The position numbers and the translations under genes were made by a program. A stretch of DNA of 31,734 bases from JAHBNG01 sp039028975 (GTDB lineage: Bacteria; Chloroflexota; Anaerolineae; Caldilineales; Caldilineaceae). The stretch is from the NCBI GenBank assembly GCA_039028975.1, contig JBCCHB010000181.1:1-31734 (forward strand). The letters run 5' to 3'. Below, piece after piece: positions 24,251-31,734 of the stretch. Every line of letters begins with the position of its first letter. Position 1 is the first letter of the stretch. The notes beneath the pieces were generated by a model. That model searched no databases. It was not told the origin of the DNA and was given only the letters and a program-made list of their open reading frames with translations.

Positions 24251-24741
24251 GAGCGGGTCGACCAGCTAATTTCAAGAACCCATCAGTCTAACGAAGAATC
24301 TCTGTTTACACTGTCGCCAAGATTATGACGCACCCGCTCTGTTCGCACTCCTTGCTGAAACCAAATCATTCTGGTAAGATAATCATGCATGGATTAAATT
24401 AAACTTCGTACACGAGTTACGAACCGTTCGAACTAACTGACTATTGCAAAGCACAGCACTGCCCTGTAAATAACAAAGATGAAAAGATTAGAAAGATGAA
24501 AATCTGCGCAATCTCCTAACCTTTGTTCGATAGCGAATTTAGATCGGAGCCAATTTTGTTCGTCCCTGTTGTTTTGTGGGTCAAAGTCACCCTTGAGGTA
24601 GAGAAGTTCTGAGCACCGAATGACGAGACAATCCGAATCCATGTATAGAGCATAGCTGACCACGTAAATCCGATTGTATCCAAATCCGTTGTAGCATTCG
24701 ATTGTATCGCACGAATCACGAGTTACGAATTACGTTTTACT
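24251..24741. other. intergenic stretch before the NTPase-VWA gene
   Basis: About 490 bp of AT-rich DNA without a convincing gene. CACGAGTTACGAA occurs twice (24411-24423 and 24717-24729), the second within a run of ACGAATCACGAGTTACGAAT just before the next start codon. No Shine-Dalgarno sequence precedes that start. No clear promoter is seen. Confidence 0.5.
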
Positions 24742-27700
24742 ATGCACCTCAACCCCTATGTAGCAGGCAACCCAGTTGGCGGCAGCAGTGCCTTTGTGGG
24801 ACGCGCCGACGTACTGCGCAGCGTGCTGCGGATGTTGAACAATCCAGGTAGCAACGCCCTTGTTCTCTTTGGGCAACGACGCATCGGCAAGACCTCAGTG
24901 TTGCGGCACTTGGAGCAATCCCTGCCTGAGTCAGGCGCCTTCAAACCCATCTACTTTGACCTGCAAGACAAAGCTGCACTGCCCCTCAATACGGTGCTAG
25001 AACAGCTTGCCCAGCGTATTGTTAGCCGATTGGGGCTTGTGCTTACCACCGACTATTCCACTAGCTATCAAGAAGCCTTCCATAGTCAATTTATTCCCAA
25101 TGTACTTGACGGGCTACAAGAGGATGCATCCTTGGTCATCCTCTTTGATGAGTTTGACGTCTTGGATTCGGAGGATCAATCCCAAGCGGGTACGGCCTTT
25201 TTCCCCTATCTGCGGGAGCTAATGGATCTAGATCCTCGCCTGCAATTTATCTTTGTCATTGGACGTCGCCCAGAAGATCTCTCTAGCCTGACCCTCTCTG
25301 TGTTCAAAGGGATCAACCAAGAATCGGTTACGCTTCTCAGCCAGCACGATACGATGGAACTGGTCAAACTGGGTCAGAAGAATGATTCATTGGTCATCTC
25401 CGATTCGGTGGCTGAGCAGATTTATTCATTGACCGGCGGCCATCCCTACTTAACTCAGCAGCTCTGCCAGGAGATTTGGGAAGAAGCTTACGAGGAAGAT
25501 CCTGACGAGCCACCAACCATTGGGATCCAAGAGATTGAGGCCGCCATTGAACCAGCCCTGCGCCACGCCAATAACGCGCTAGAATGGATCTGGGACGGCC
25601 TCAGCCCAGCCCAACGCATTGTGGCTTCTGCCTTAGCCACAGCGGGCAAACAATCCATGAGCCGGGTGGAGCTGGAGCAACGGCTGCATGAAAGTGGTGT
25701 ACGCATTTTGGTGAGCGAATTGCGGGATGCGCCAGTCCTCTTAGAAAGATTGGATCTGATTCGGCCAGAGCAAGAAGGGTATCGCTTTCACACCGAACTG
25801 TTGCGTCGCTGGATTGTAGACAACAAGACGCTGAACCGAGTCCAAGAAGAGCTGGATCACATTGAGCCAGCGGCAGAGAATCTCTTTCAGGCGGCTTATA
25901 TATTCTATCGAACTGGAAATCTGGAGCAAGCTGCACCTTTGCTGGAACAGGTCATTGGATTGAACCCTAACCACGCTCGGGGGATGCAAGTGCTGAGCGA
26001 AATTCGATTGGCTCAAGGTGATCTAGACAAAGCCCTTATTCTTTTAAGAAGTTTGTATGAATATAACCCCGTCGCCGCGCGACCTCGTCTAATTCAGGCA
26101 TTGCTGACGCAAGCCCAGAGCACTCAGAGCAGCAGTCAGCGGCTCAGTCTCTATGATGAAATTTTAGTGATAGATCCACAGCAGTCTGAAGCGAAGCAGG
26201 GACGACGGCGAATTTGGATAGCCCAAATTCACCAGCTAGAGGCCAATGAGCAATATGGTGAGGCCTTGCTTTTAGGTCGCATGGTGGCAGAAGAAGTACC
26301 GCCAAACCATCCAGACCATCCAGACCTTGAGCTGCTGAAACGCAAAACGGCGCTGGTGCAAAATTATCATCAGGCCATTGGCGCTTTGGAAGCAGATGAT
26401 AAAGAGAGGGCCATTCAGCTGCTGGTTGACATTGTTGGTATTGAGCCAAACTATCAAAATACAACCCGCTATTTGCATTTAGCTGTAACGGGAGAGGATG
26501 TTAAGAATCTAGAATCTGAGTTAGAGAACAAGCAGCTAGAACTAGAACAGGTCAGATTCGAATCGCTAAAAGATGTAGACAAATTGAAGCATGTTTATTT
26601 GGGTATAGAAAGCGAAAGGCAATCTCGTCAGCAAGCCGAACAACAATTAACTCGCTTACAGCTACAACTTGGTGTAAAGACACCAGAATCTGTCAGACAA
26701 TTTTTTCTGTCGGAACTATACTTCAAGAATATTGTCAGAATTGTAATAGTTGCAATGATAAGTGTTTTGCTATATGTTGGATTTAATTGGATTACTTTCA
26801 GATTGTTTCCAATGGAACTGGCTATTGCTGTTCCGCTTAACACAGCACCTCTACTTACTAAGTTAGCAACCCAATTCAACAATTTGGATATGCGTTCGCC
26901 AGAAAACCAACGACTAAAGATAAGCATTTTACCGATGACATCTGAACAAGCAATGCAGGAAATATTGGGGGAACCGAGCTTTCATGCTGTTTCTTCGGAA
27001 AGCAATATTTGGTTAGCCCAGTTAGAGCAAGCGTGGCAAACTAAAGGTACAGATTCACCGATCAGTCCAGCAATAAAAAAAATCGAATTTGCAACTAGCC
27101 CGGTCGTACTGGCCATATGGGAGCATATTGTAACAGAATTGGAGTGGCAAGATAAGCCAATTACATGGAAAAATATTCAAGAACAGGCTATATCGAATCC
27201 AGAATTCACTTGGGGGATTCCAAACATTAGTACGACGAGTGGCTTATTAGCTGTAGCAGGTTACTTTTTCGCTGGAGCGAAGGAAACAGAGGCATTGAGT
27301 ATGTTTGCTGTTAGTCAGGCCGACACGCAACAATATGTGAAAGACGTCGCTATGTCCTTGGAATCGTATAAGGTTACAGAACAGACAATAATTGATTCGT
27401 TAGAAAGTGGCAGCGGCGCTTATTTGGACGCATTTGTGATTCAAGAACAGTTTGTTGTCAACTGGAATTCAGGTGTATATACTCAGTCAGCTGATTCCTT
27501 AATGGCTATTTATCCTTCAGATGGAACTCTGTTTGAAACATATTCTTTGTCGTATCTTAATTTCGAAGACGAGAATAATACAAGGAGATTAGCTGAAGGC
27601 AGACGAGTAGCTTTTGATTTGTTCTCAGCTTTTTTGACGTCAGATGCTAGCAAAAGTACAATCGAGACAGCAGGGCTACGAGTTCTTAGTCAAACTGTTC

Positions 27701-28374
27701 TTGAATCCCAAAGTTTAGCAACTCAGGTAGAATCTGCTGGCATAGATCGAAACGGCCCTTCGGTTCAACTAGATTTACCTTCAATCGAAATTCTTGACTC
27801 TGTAAAGGATTTTTGGGTTACTTTGCTTCCACCTCGTCATATTTATTTTCTAGTGGATGTTAGCGGAAGTATGGAGGGTGAAAAGCTAGCGTCAGTGAAG
27901 AGTGCATTAATTAACGTAATTGACAAGTCAAAAGGAACTAATGATAAGATCCGATTGATAACTTATTCCGATGAAATAACTCTTGATACGGGTTTAGTAC
28001 CTGTAAATGATGAAACTTATTCTGGCTTGAAGGTGAATATTGGATCATTATTTGCAGACGGTGGGACTTCTCACTATGATACGATTCTATATACACTGAA
28101 TCAATTACAGTTAGATTCAGAAGATTCCATTGATTTAGGTAAGATCATTGTCTCGATATCAGATGGTCAGGATACTAGTTCACGAGCTTCTCTTCAAGAC
28201 GTAATCCATATGTCTACAGATTCCAAGTTTGCGGAGATCGAGTTTTTAGCTGTTTCTATTGGGAATGATGTTGATATCAATGCTCTTAATGAAATCGCGC
28301 AAACAATGAATGGTGGCGTACTTACTATGTCTGACGTTGAAGAGTCATTGATGGACATTCTCGAGAAATTTTAA
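24742..28374 (+). CDS. NTPase-TPR-TM-solute-binding-VWA fusion protein
   Basis: A 1210-aa protein. Residues 15-365 are an AAA_16/STAND-like NTPase: FVGR (18-21), Walker A GQRRIGKT (44-51), Walker B ILFDEFD (D136, E137), and TGGHPYLTQ, then a winged-helix part. TPR repeats follow (about 370-590), a coiled coil (about 595-650) and one membrane segment (664-684). The outer part is a solute-binding-protein-like domain (about 688-1010) and a C-terminal VWA domain with a complete MIDAS: D1039-x-S-x-S1043, T1109, D1141. ATP-dependent sensing inside would thus be joined to ligand binding or adhesion outside. Composition drops from about 58% GC (line 25501) to about 35% (line 27541), suggesting fusion of two sources. 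Function unknown; a conflict-system role is inference. Confidence 0.85.
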   Translation: MHLNPYVAGNPVGGSSAFVGRADVLRSVLRMLNNPGSNALVLFGQRRIGKTSVLRHLEQSLPESGAFKPIYFDLQDKAALPLNTVLEQLAQRIVSRLGLVLTTDYSTSYQEAFHSQFIPNVLDGLQEDASLVILFDEFDVLDSEDQSQAGTAFFPYLRELMDLDPRLQFIFVIGRRPEDLSSLTLSVFKGINQESVTLLSQHDTMELVKLGQKNDSLVISDSVAEQIYSLTGGHPYLTQQLCQEIWEEAYEEDPDEPPTIGIQEIEAAIEPALRHANNALEWIWDGLSPAQRIVASALATAGKQSMSRVELEQRLHESGVRILVSELRDAPVLLERLDLIRPEQEGYRFHTELLRRWIVDNKTLNRVQEELDHIEPAAENLFQAAYIFYRTGNLEQAAPLLEQVIGLNPNHARGMQVLSEIRLAQGDLDKALILLRSLYEYNPVAARPRLIQALLTQAQSTQSSSQRLSLYDEILVIDPQQSEAKQGRRRIWIAQIHQLEANEQYGEALLLGRMVAEEVPPNHPDHPDLELLKRKTALVQNYHQAIGALEADDKERAIQLLVDIVGIEPNYQNTTRYLHLAVTGEDVKNLESELENKQLELEQVRFESLKDVDKLKHVYLGIESERQSRQQAEQQLTRLQLQLGVKTPESVRQFFLSELYFKNIVRIVIVAMISVLLYVGFNWITFRLFPMELAIAVPLNTAPLLTKLATQFNNLDMRSPENQRLKISILPMTSEQAMQEILGEPSFHAVSSESNIWLAQLEQAWQTKGTDSPISPAIKKIEFATSPVVLAIWEHIVTELEWQDKPITWKNIQEQAISNPEFTWGIPNISTTSGLLAVAGYFFAGAKETEALSMFAVSQADTQQYVKDVAMSLESYKVTEQTIIDSLESGSGAYLDAFVIQEQFVVNWNSGVYTQSADSLMAIYPSDGTLFETYSLSYLNFEDENNTRRLAEGRRVAFDLFSAFLTSDASKSTIETAGLRVLSQTVLESQSLATQVESAGIDRNGPSVQLDLPSIEILDSVKDFWVTLLPPRHIYFLVDVSGSMEGEKLASVKSALINVIDKSKGTNDKIRLITYSDEITLDTGLVPVNDETYSGLKVNIGSLFADGGTSHYDTILYTLNQLQLDSEDSIDLGKIIVSISDGQDTSSRASLQDVIHMSTDSKFAEIEFLAVSIGNDVDINALNEIAQTMNGGVLTMSDVEESLMDILEKF

Positions 28375-28406
28375 CGAAAGTTGTTTTGTGAGTAGTCATG
28401 AGAAGC

Positions 28407-28453
28407 TAATTGCTGCTGCCAATAAAATTGATTAAAGGTATTTGCAGCAATTA
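28407..28453. repeat. 10-bp inverted repeat after the NTPase-VWA gene
   Basis: TAATTGCTGC (28407-28416) and GCAGCAATTA (28444-28453) are perfect complements with a 27-nt spacer, 33 bp after the stop codon. No T-run follows, so a terminator role is doubtful. Confidence 0.35.
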
Positions 28454-29075
28454 TTCCATGGAGGCATTACTTCACTCCTGTCATTGTCACAGCTCAACGT
28501 CAAAGCCCAGGCCATCAACCCCAGCGCTTCCCTCTTCTTCAATATCTACACAGGGATAACTTTGAGTACTTTTAACATTAAAGAGACGGATCAGTTGCTG
28601 GCTCGAACAAAGAACACATTCAGTAAAAGTGCTCGTTGTTTGCTGCGTCAATTAACAAGTAGACACCCCTTTCTGCTTTAGACGGCTGGCGCTGCTTTAA
28701 GGGATGCTTATGCCGACGAGATTGAAGAGCAGAGTGAATGCAATAGCTTTATGTTGGAGCGGCTGGATAGGGAAGCTACGCTATCACTTTGACGATAAGT
28801 AGCGCAACTAGTCGCCCGAATTCCATCAGGCATTTACGTCGGTGGCCTTGAGCAACTTAAAGGGGATAGTCGGTGAACGAAAATTTCAGGTTGATGATTT
28901 GCCGGGCGAACCGCTCAACTGGGATCCAGAACTTAAAGAAGCTTAAAAATGTCGGCTTTGTCAAGTGTAGCAAGGCAACCCTAGGTGGCTGGCGGGTCGG
29001 GAGATACACAATTTTGCCTGATCGCTTTTGGTTGCCTAAGAGAAGCCATCTGAAAAGTGATTTAAGCAAGCCTGC
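28442..29075 (+). pseudogene. decayed partial paralogue of the EAD1-NTPase gene
   Basis: The translation QLNVKAQAINPSASLFFNIY aligns with QLNAKTQAINPSGSPFFNIY of the gene at 29935, and similarity continues over LLRQLTSRHPFLL, MLERLD, the region matching YHFVDTWQNWSPEF, and GFVKCSKATLGGW. Several stops (first TAG at 28679) and frameshifts break the frame. Only the half after the Walker motifs is present; the EAD1 domain and P-loop are missing. It is therefore a truncated, non-functional duplicate. Confidence 0.85.
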
Positions 29076-29090
29076 GGAGCGTAATGCGAA

Positions 29091-29306
29091 TCATAGAAAT
29101 ATGAATGAATGTCTCGCCAGACTCAGGTAGAACTTCAAAGTCACATGACAGGCGACGGTGCATGACAAACCATGAGAAAGTACACTCAACATTCCGTTGA
29201 TGACCTGACGCATATCAGGAGTGCGCGGTCTACCGCTGTTTTTTGCAGCCGGGATCAGTTCCTTAATATAATCCCATTGGGTGTCAGTCGGGTGCCCCCA
29301 AGGTGC
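29091..29306 (-). pseudogene. IS5-family (DUF4096-type) transposase fragment
   Basis: The minus strand reads HPTDTQWDYIKELIPAAKNS, then GRPRTPDMRQVINGMLSVL. This is the N-terminal DNA-binding segment of IS5/IS427-type transposases (usually YPTDLTDAQWxxIxPLLP, GRPRxxDMRxVxNxILYxL). No start codon lies near and the catalytic DDE part is absent, so it is a relic. It directly adjoins the decayed NTPase copy. Confidence 0.75.
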
Positions 29307-29934
29307 GGTTGGGTATGTTTGAGTATTTACACATTCAAAATACCAGACCTTGTCAACTGGCTACCTACCCTTTCAGACAGCTTCTTAGGAGTACCCCCAC
29401 CAGCAAACAACGCTGGTGCGAACGGAAAGAAACAGACATGATAAGGTGCAATCTGGTATGCTATAGGAGTTCAGGCAGCCAGGACCGGTCTGTCAATGGT
29501 GCGAACGAGCCCGTTTAGGAGTATGATTCCGGTTATGAGTGGATTCAACATGGTGGCTGAGATCCCGTTTGGGAGCATACACAAGACAGAAAATCATCGG
29601 GTCTGAACATTGAGACAACCAATGGCCTAAAGGAGCACAAATGATGAGCCGTTCAGAATCAAAGTCAAGGCGAGCCCGTGTGAATAGCTTGGAACAAATC
29701 AATAACTCCTACATCGTTTAAAACGACAGGCTCAAAACCTTGGCATGACTCTCATTCCACTAGAGGAAATCCCTGCTGTTTCTTGAGAGCAGGTTTTGTC
29801 CTTCTGTTTTGTCAAATGGGGCCAGTTTCTGGACAAAAATCGTCCCATTTGGGGATATAGACCAGCGAGAAATCTTTTGGTTCACCCAACCCTACGGTAG
29901 CTAGACTCTCTTGAGTGTTAGAGTATATCACAGT
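29307..29934. other. intergenic region with short repeats and a tiny ORF
   Basis: About 630 bp. GGTGCGAACG occurs twice (near 29420 and 29498). A possible 26-aa ORF lies at 29641-29721. The rest shows no family I recognise and is probably transposon debris and the upstream region of the EAD1-NTPase gene. Confidence 0.45.
29641..29721 (+). CDS. possible 26-aa small ORF
   Basis: AAAGGAGCACAA precedes ATGATG, a near-ideal ribosome binding site. The product, MMSRSESKSRRARVNSLEQI followed by NNSYIV, is basic and unrecognised. It may be the start of a truncated gene. Confidence 0.2.
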   Translation: MMSRSESKSRRARVNSLEQINNSYIV

Positions 29935-31584
29935 ATGGATACCCTTACCCCAACCCAATTCAAACAGCTTCACACTGCGCTCCTCCACACCTTCCCAACC
30001 CGAGACCAACTTACAAAGATGGTGCGCCTCGGCCTCGCCCAAAACCTGGAAGCGATTGCTGGTGGTGCTACGTTGGACGACTTCATATTTAACCTCATTC
30101 GTTGGGCAGAAAGCCACGGTCAACTCCAAGAGTTGGTTGGGGGTGCCATGTCCATGAACCCGAACAGCCTCGCCTTAAAGGACTTTGCTGGAACCATTGC
30201 CGGTGAAATTATCGTTGCCCCAGAAGAAGCGTCTGCGGATGCCACCCAACATTTACCCGAATCCCCGATTTCTTCTCCTTCTTTCGATCAATCTAGCCAT
30301 GAATCCGTTCCCAGTGTAGACATTCCTCCTATGCCCTTTACCTATGGCGCGCCAGTCAGACCAGATTCCTTCATCGGTCGCCGCAAAGAGATGCGTCGCA
30401 TCATCGGCCGCATTGTCAACAATGGCGAATCGACGGCCCTCATTGGTGAACCCCACATTGGCAAAAGCTCGTTGCTTCACTATCTCCGTGATGAGCGGTT
30501 GCGGCCATCCCTCTATGGCACCCATGCCGAGCAGCTCTGCTTCTCCTTTCTGGATGGTCATGCCCTAGCGGGCGTGCAGCAGCTTGCTGAATTCTGGCAG
30601 CGTGCCTTTGCCCCCTTGGGCCAACTTCCCCAACACCAGGCTGCCCTTCAAGCGTGTGCCGTGCAGGGCTATAATGAAAGTGGGCTTGAAAGCGTGGTTC
30701 AGCATCTGCTCAAGGCAGGTCAACGGCTGGTGCTCTTGATTGACGAATTGGATTTTCTGCTGCATCATCCGGTCTTGAATAGTGCGGCCTTTTTTGGTGG
30801 CTTGCGGGCTGTGGCTTCGCTCAGTCAGGGGGCCTTGGCCGTGGTCATTGCCTCCCGTCTACCTCTGGCTCAACTGAATGCCAAAACCCAAGCCATCAAC
30901 CCCAGCGGCTCTCCCTTCTTCAATATCTATTCGGAGATCACCCTCAGTGCGTTCAATGATAAGGAGATGGCTCAGTTGCTGGATCGCGCCAAAGAGACCT
31001 TCCGCAAAAAGGATCGCCTCTTGCTGCGCCAACTCACAGGTGGCCACCCCTTTCTGCTCCAGGCGGCCAGCGCGGCGCTGTGGGATGCCTATGAGGATGA
31101 GATTGACGACCCGAGTGAGCGTCACGCCATCATGTTGGAGCGGCTGCACAAGGAGCTACAATATCACTTTGTCGACACGTGGCAAAACTGGTCACCCGAA
31201 TTTCGCCAGGCATACATGACGGTGGCTTTGATCCATTTGAAAGAGAAGGTGGACGGAGAGGACTTTCAGGTCGATGAGTTCCTGGCCGATCTGCCCAACT
31301 GGGAGCCAGAGCTAAAAGAGCTGGCCTACGTGGGCTTTATCAAACGAAGCAAGGCATCCGGCGGATGGGACATCAACCAGACCATTACCTTAGCTTGGTT
31401 TGTGGACGAGCTGACCAAAGCCAGCCGCTCTGAAAGTGATTTTGCTCGATGGCTAGTCGAATCCGAATTGGAGAGGCGCTGGACCCAAGGGCAGCGAGAG
31501 AAGTTGCGGATAGCTGGACAAGCGATGAAGAATCTTACCGATGACTTATTGGTGGCATTGGTCCAGGATTTTGGGGAGGGATGA
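29935..31584 (+). CDS. EAD1 domain - AAA/STAND-like NTPase
   Basis: A 549-aa protein. Residues 1-85 are an effector-associated domain 1 (EAD1): LTPTQFKQLHTALLHTFPTR, NLEAIAGGATLDDFIFNLI and WAESHGQLQELV. EAD domains are death-like adaptors that join effectors by like-with-like contact. A Pro/Ser-rich linker (about 98-140) leads to an NTPase with FIGRRKE, Walker A GEPHIGKSS (171-179) and Walker B VLLIDELD (D270, E271), then a TGGHPFLLQ segment and a C-terminal winged-helix-like part. The role is probably a switch in an NTP-dependent conflict or immunity-like system. The ATG at 29935 is preferred; a TTG eight codons upstream is possible. A broken copy of its second half lies at 28442-29075. Confidence 0.88.
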   Translation: MDTLTPTQFKQLHTALLHTFPTRDQLTKMVRLGLAQNLEAIAGGATLDDFIFNLIRWAESHGQLQELVGGAMSMNPNSLALKDFAGTIAGEIIVAPEEASADATQHLPESPISSPSFDQSSHESVPSVDIPPMPFTYGAPVRPDSFIGRRKEMRRIIGRIVNNGESTALIGEPHIGKSSLLHYLRDERLRPSLYGTHAEQLCFSFLDGHALAGVQQLAEFWQRAFAPLGQLPQHQAALQACAVQGYNESGLESVVQHLLKAGQRLVLLIDELDFLLHHPVLNSAAFFGGLRAVASLSQGALAVVIASRLPLAQLNAKTQAINPSGSPFFNIYSEITLSAFNDKEMAQLLDRAKETFRKKDRLLLRQLTGGHPFLLQAASAALWDAYEDEIDDPSERHAIMLERLHKELQYHFVDTWQNWSPEFRQAYMTVALIHLKEKVDGEDFQVDEFLADLPNWEPELKELAYVGFIKRSKASGGWDINQTITLAWFVDELTKASRSESDFARWLVESELERRWTQGQREKLRIAGQAMKNLTDDLLVALVQDFGEG

Positions 31585-31716
31585 GTTAAGGTTATCGTAG
31601 CCCGTCCTTGCAGGCTTATCGTTACCCATAAGTGTAGAAGGGGGTATAAGAAAAAAGGAATATATGATAAAGTAGGAATCATCGAAGGGAAGCCCTGACC
31701 AAGGAAGGATAAAGCG

Positions 31717-31734
31717 ATGATACCCGAAAGCGAA
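31717..31734 (+). CDS. start of a further gene (partial)
   Basis: AAGGAAGGATAAAGCG precedes an ATG and six codons (MIPESE) run to the window edge. The ribosome binding site is strong. Nothing can be said about the product. Confidence 0.4.

Noticed and set aside
24433..24663. 76-aa minus-strand ORF
   Set aside because: No ribosome binding site and no family similarity in an AT-rich intergenic stretch.
24411..24729. CACGAGTTACGAA repeats as a CRISPR or replication origin
   Set aside because: Only two copies about 300 bp apart without regular spacing, spacers or replication genes.

Overview
The window reads like a member of the Chloroflexota. The reasons are indirect: an exported protein whose signal peptide is followed by the YLPMV-type segment common in that phylum, a MalT/LAL-type TPR remnant, an EAD1-NTPase, a 69-aa small conserved protein, and a mosaic of catabolic genes with decaying transposons. 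This is inference; there is no rRNA or other phylogenetic marker. I saw no tRNA, rRNA or CRISPR array.

Positions 1-3854: a sugar-phosphate isomerase/epimerase-like TIM barrel (minus) is divergent from a membrane-bound hybrid histidine kinase with two receiver domains (plus). A 118-bp imperfect inverted repeat lies between them.

Positions 3916-11163: seven co-directional minus-strand genes. In transcription order they are a MarR regulator with a dyad operator, a deiodinase-like protein, a formylglycine-type sulfatase, an NtaA-like flavin monooxygenase, a GFA/CENP-V zinc protein, D-galactonate dehydratase (dgoD) and a second enolase-superfamily dehydratase. Together they suggest degradation of a decorated (sulfated or oxidised) sugar or similar organic compound. 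The deiodinase-like gene looks like two ORFs split by TGA, but the TGA lies at the family's selenocysteine position and is followed by a hairpin meeting bacterial SECIS rules. It is probably one intact selenoprotein gene, and this is the clearest hidden item in the window.

Positions 11281-15653: a MITE with a perfect 8-bp target duplication sits just after the start codon of a metallo-beta-lactamase-like remnant. It is followed by a small membrane protein, an unknown ORF, a cytochrome P450, a chimeric TPR-SRPBCC protein overlapping the P450, and a small conserved protein.

Positions 15943-19202: a minus-strand set of three exported or anchored proteins (YceI, a secreted protein, a DUF3500 lipoprotein), with an 18-bp perfect palindrome upstream. 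Positions 19480-21580 hold an ankyrin-repeat gene bracketed by related MITE-like repeats in inverted orientation. An enoyl-CoA hydratase and an IS110-family element follow.

Positions 24742-31734: a 1210-aa NTPase-TPR-coiled coil-TM-solute-binding-VWA protein with a sharp internal composition break, then a decayed partial paralogue of the next gene, an IS5-type relic, and an intact EAD1-NTPase. EAD domains and VWA proteins are known parts of bacterial NTP-dependent conflict (immunity-like) systems, so this end may be a defence or signalling locus. The window ends in the first six codons of a further gene.
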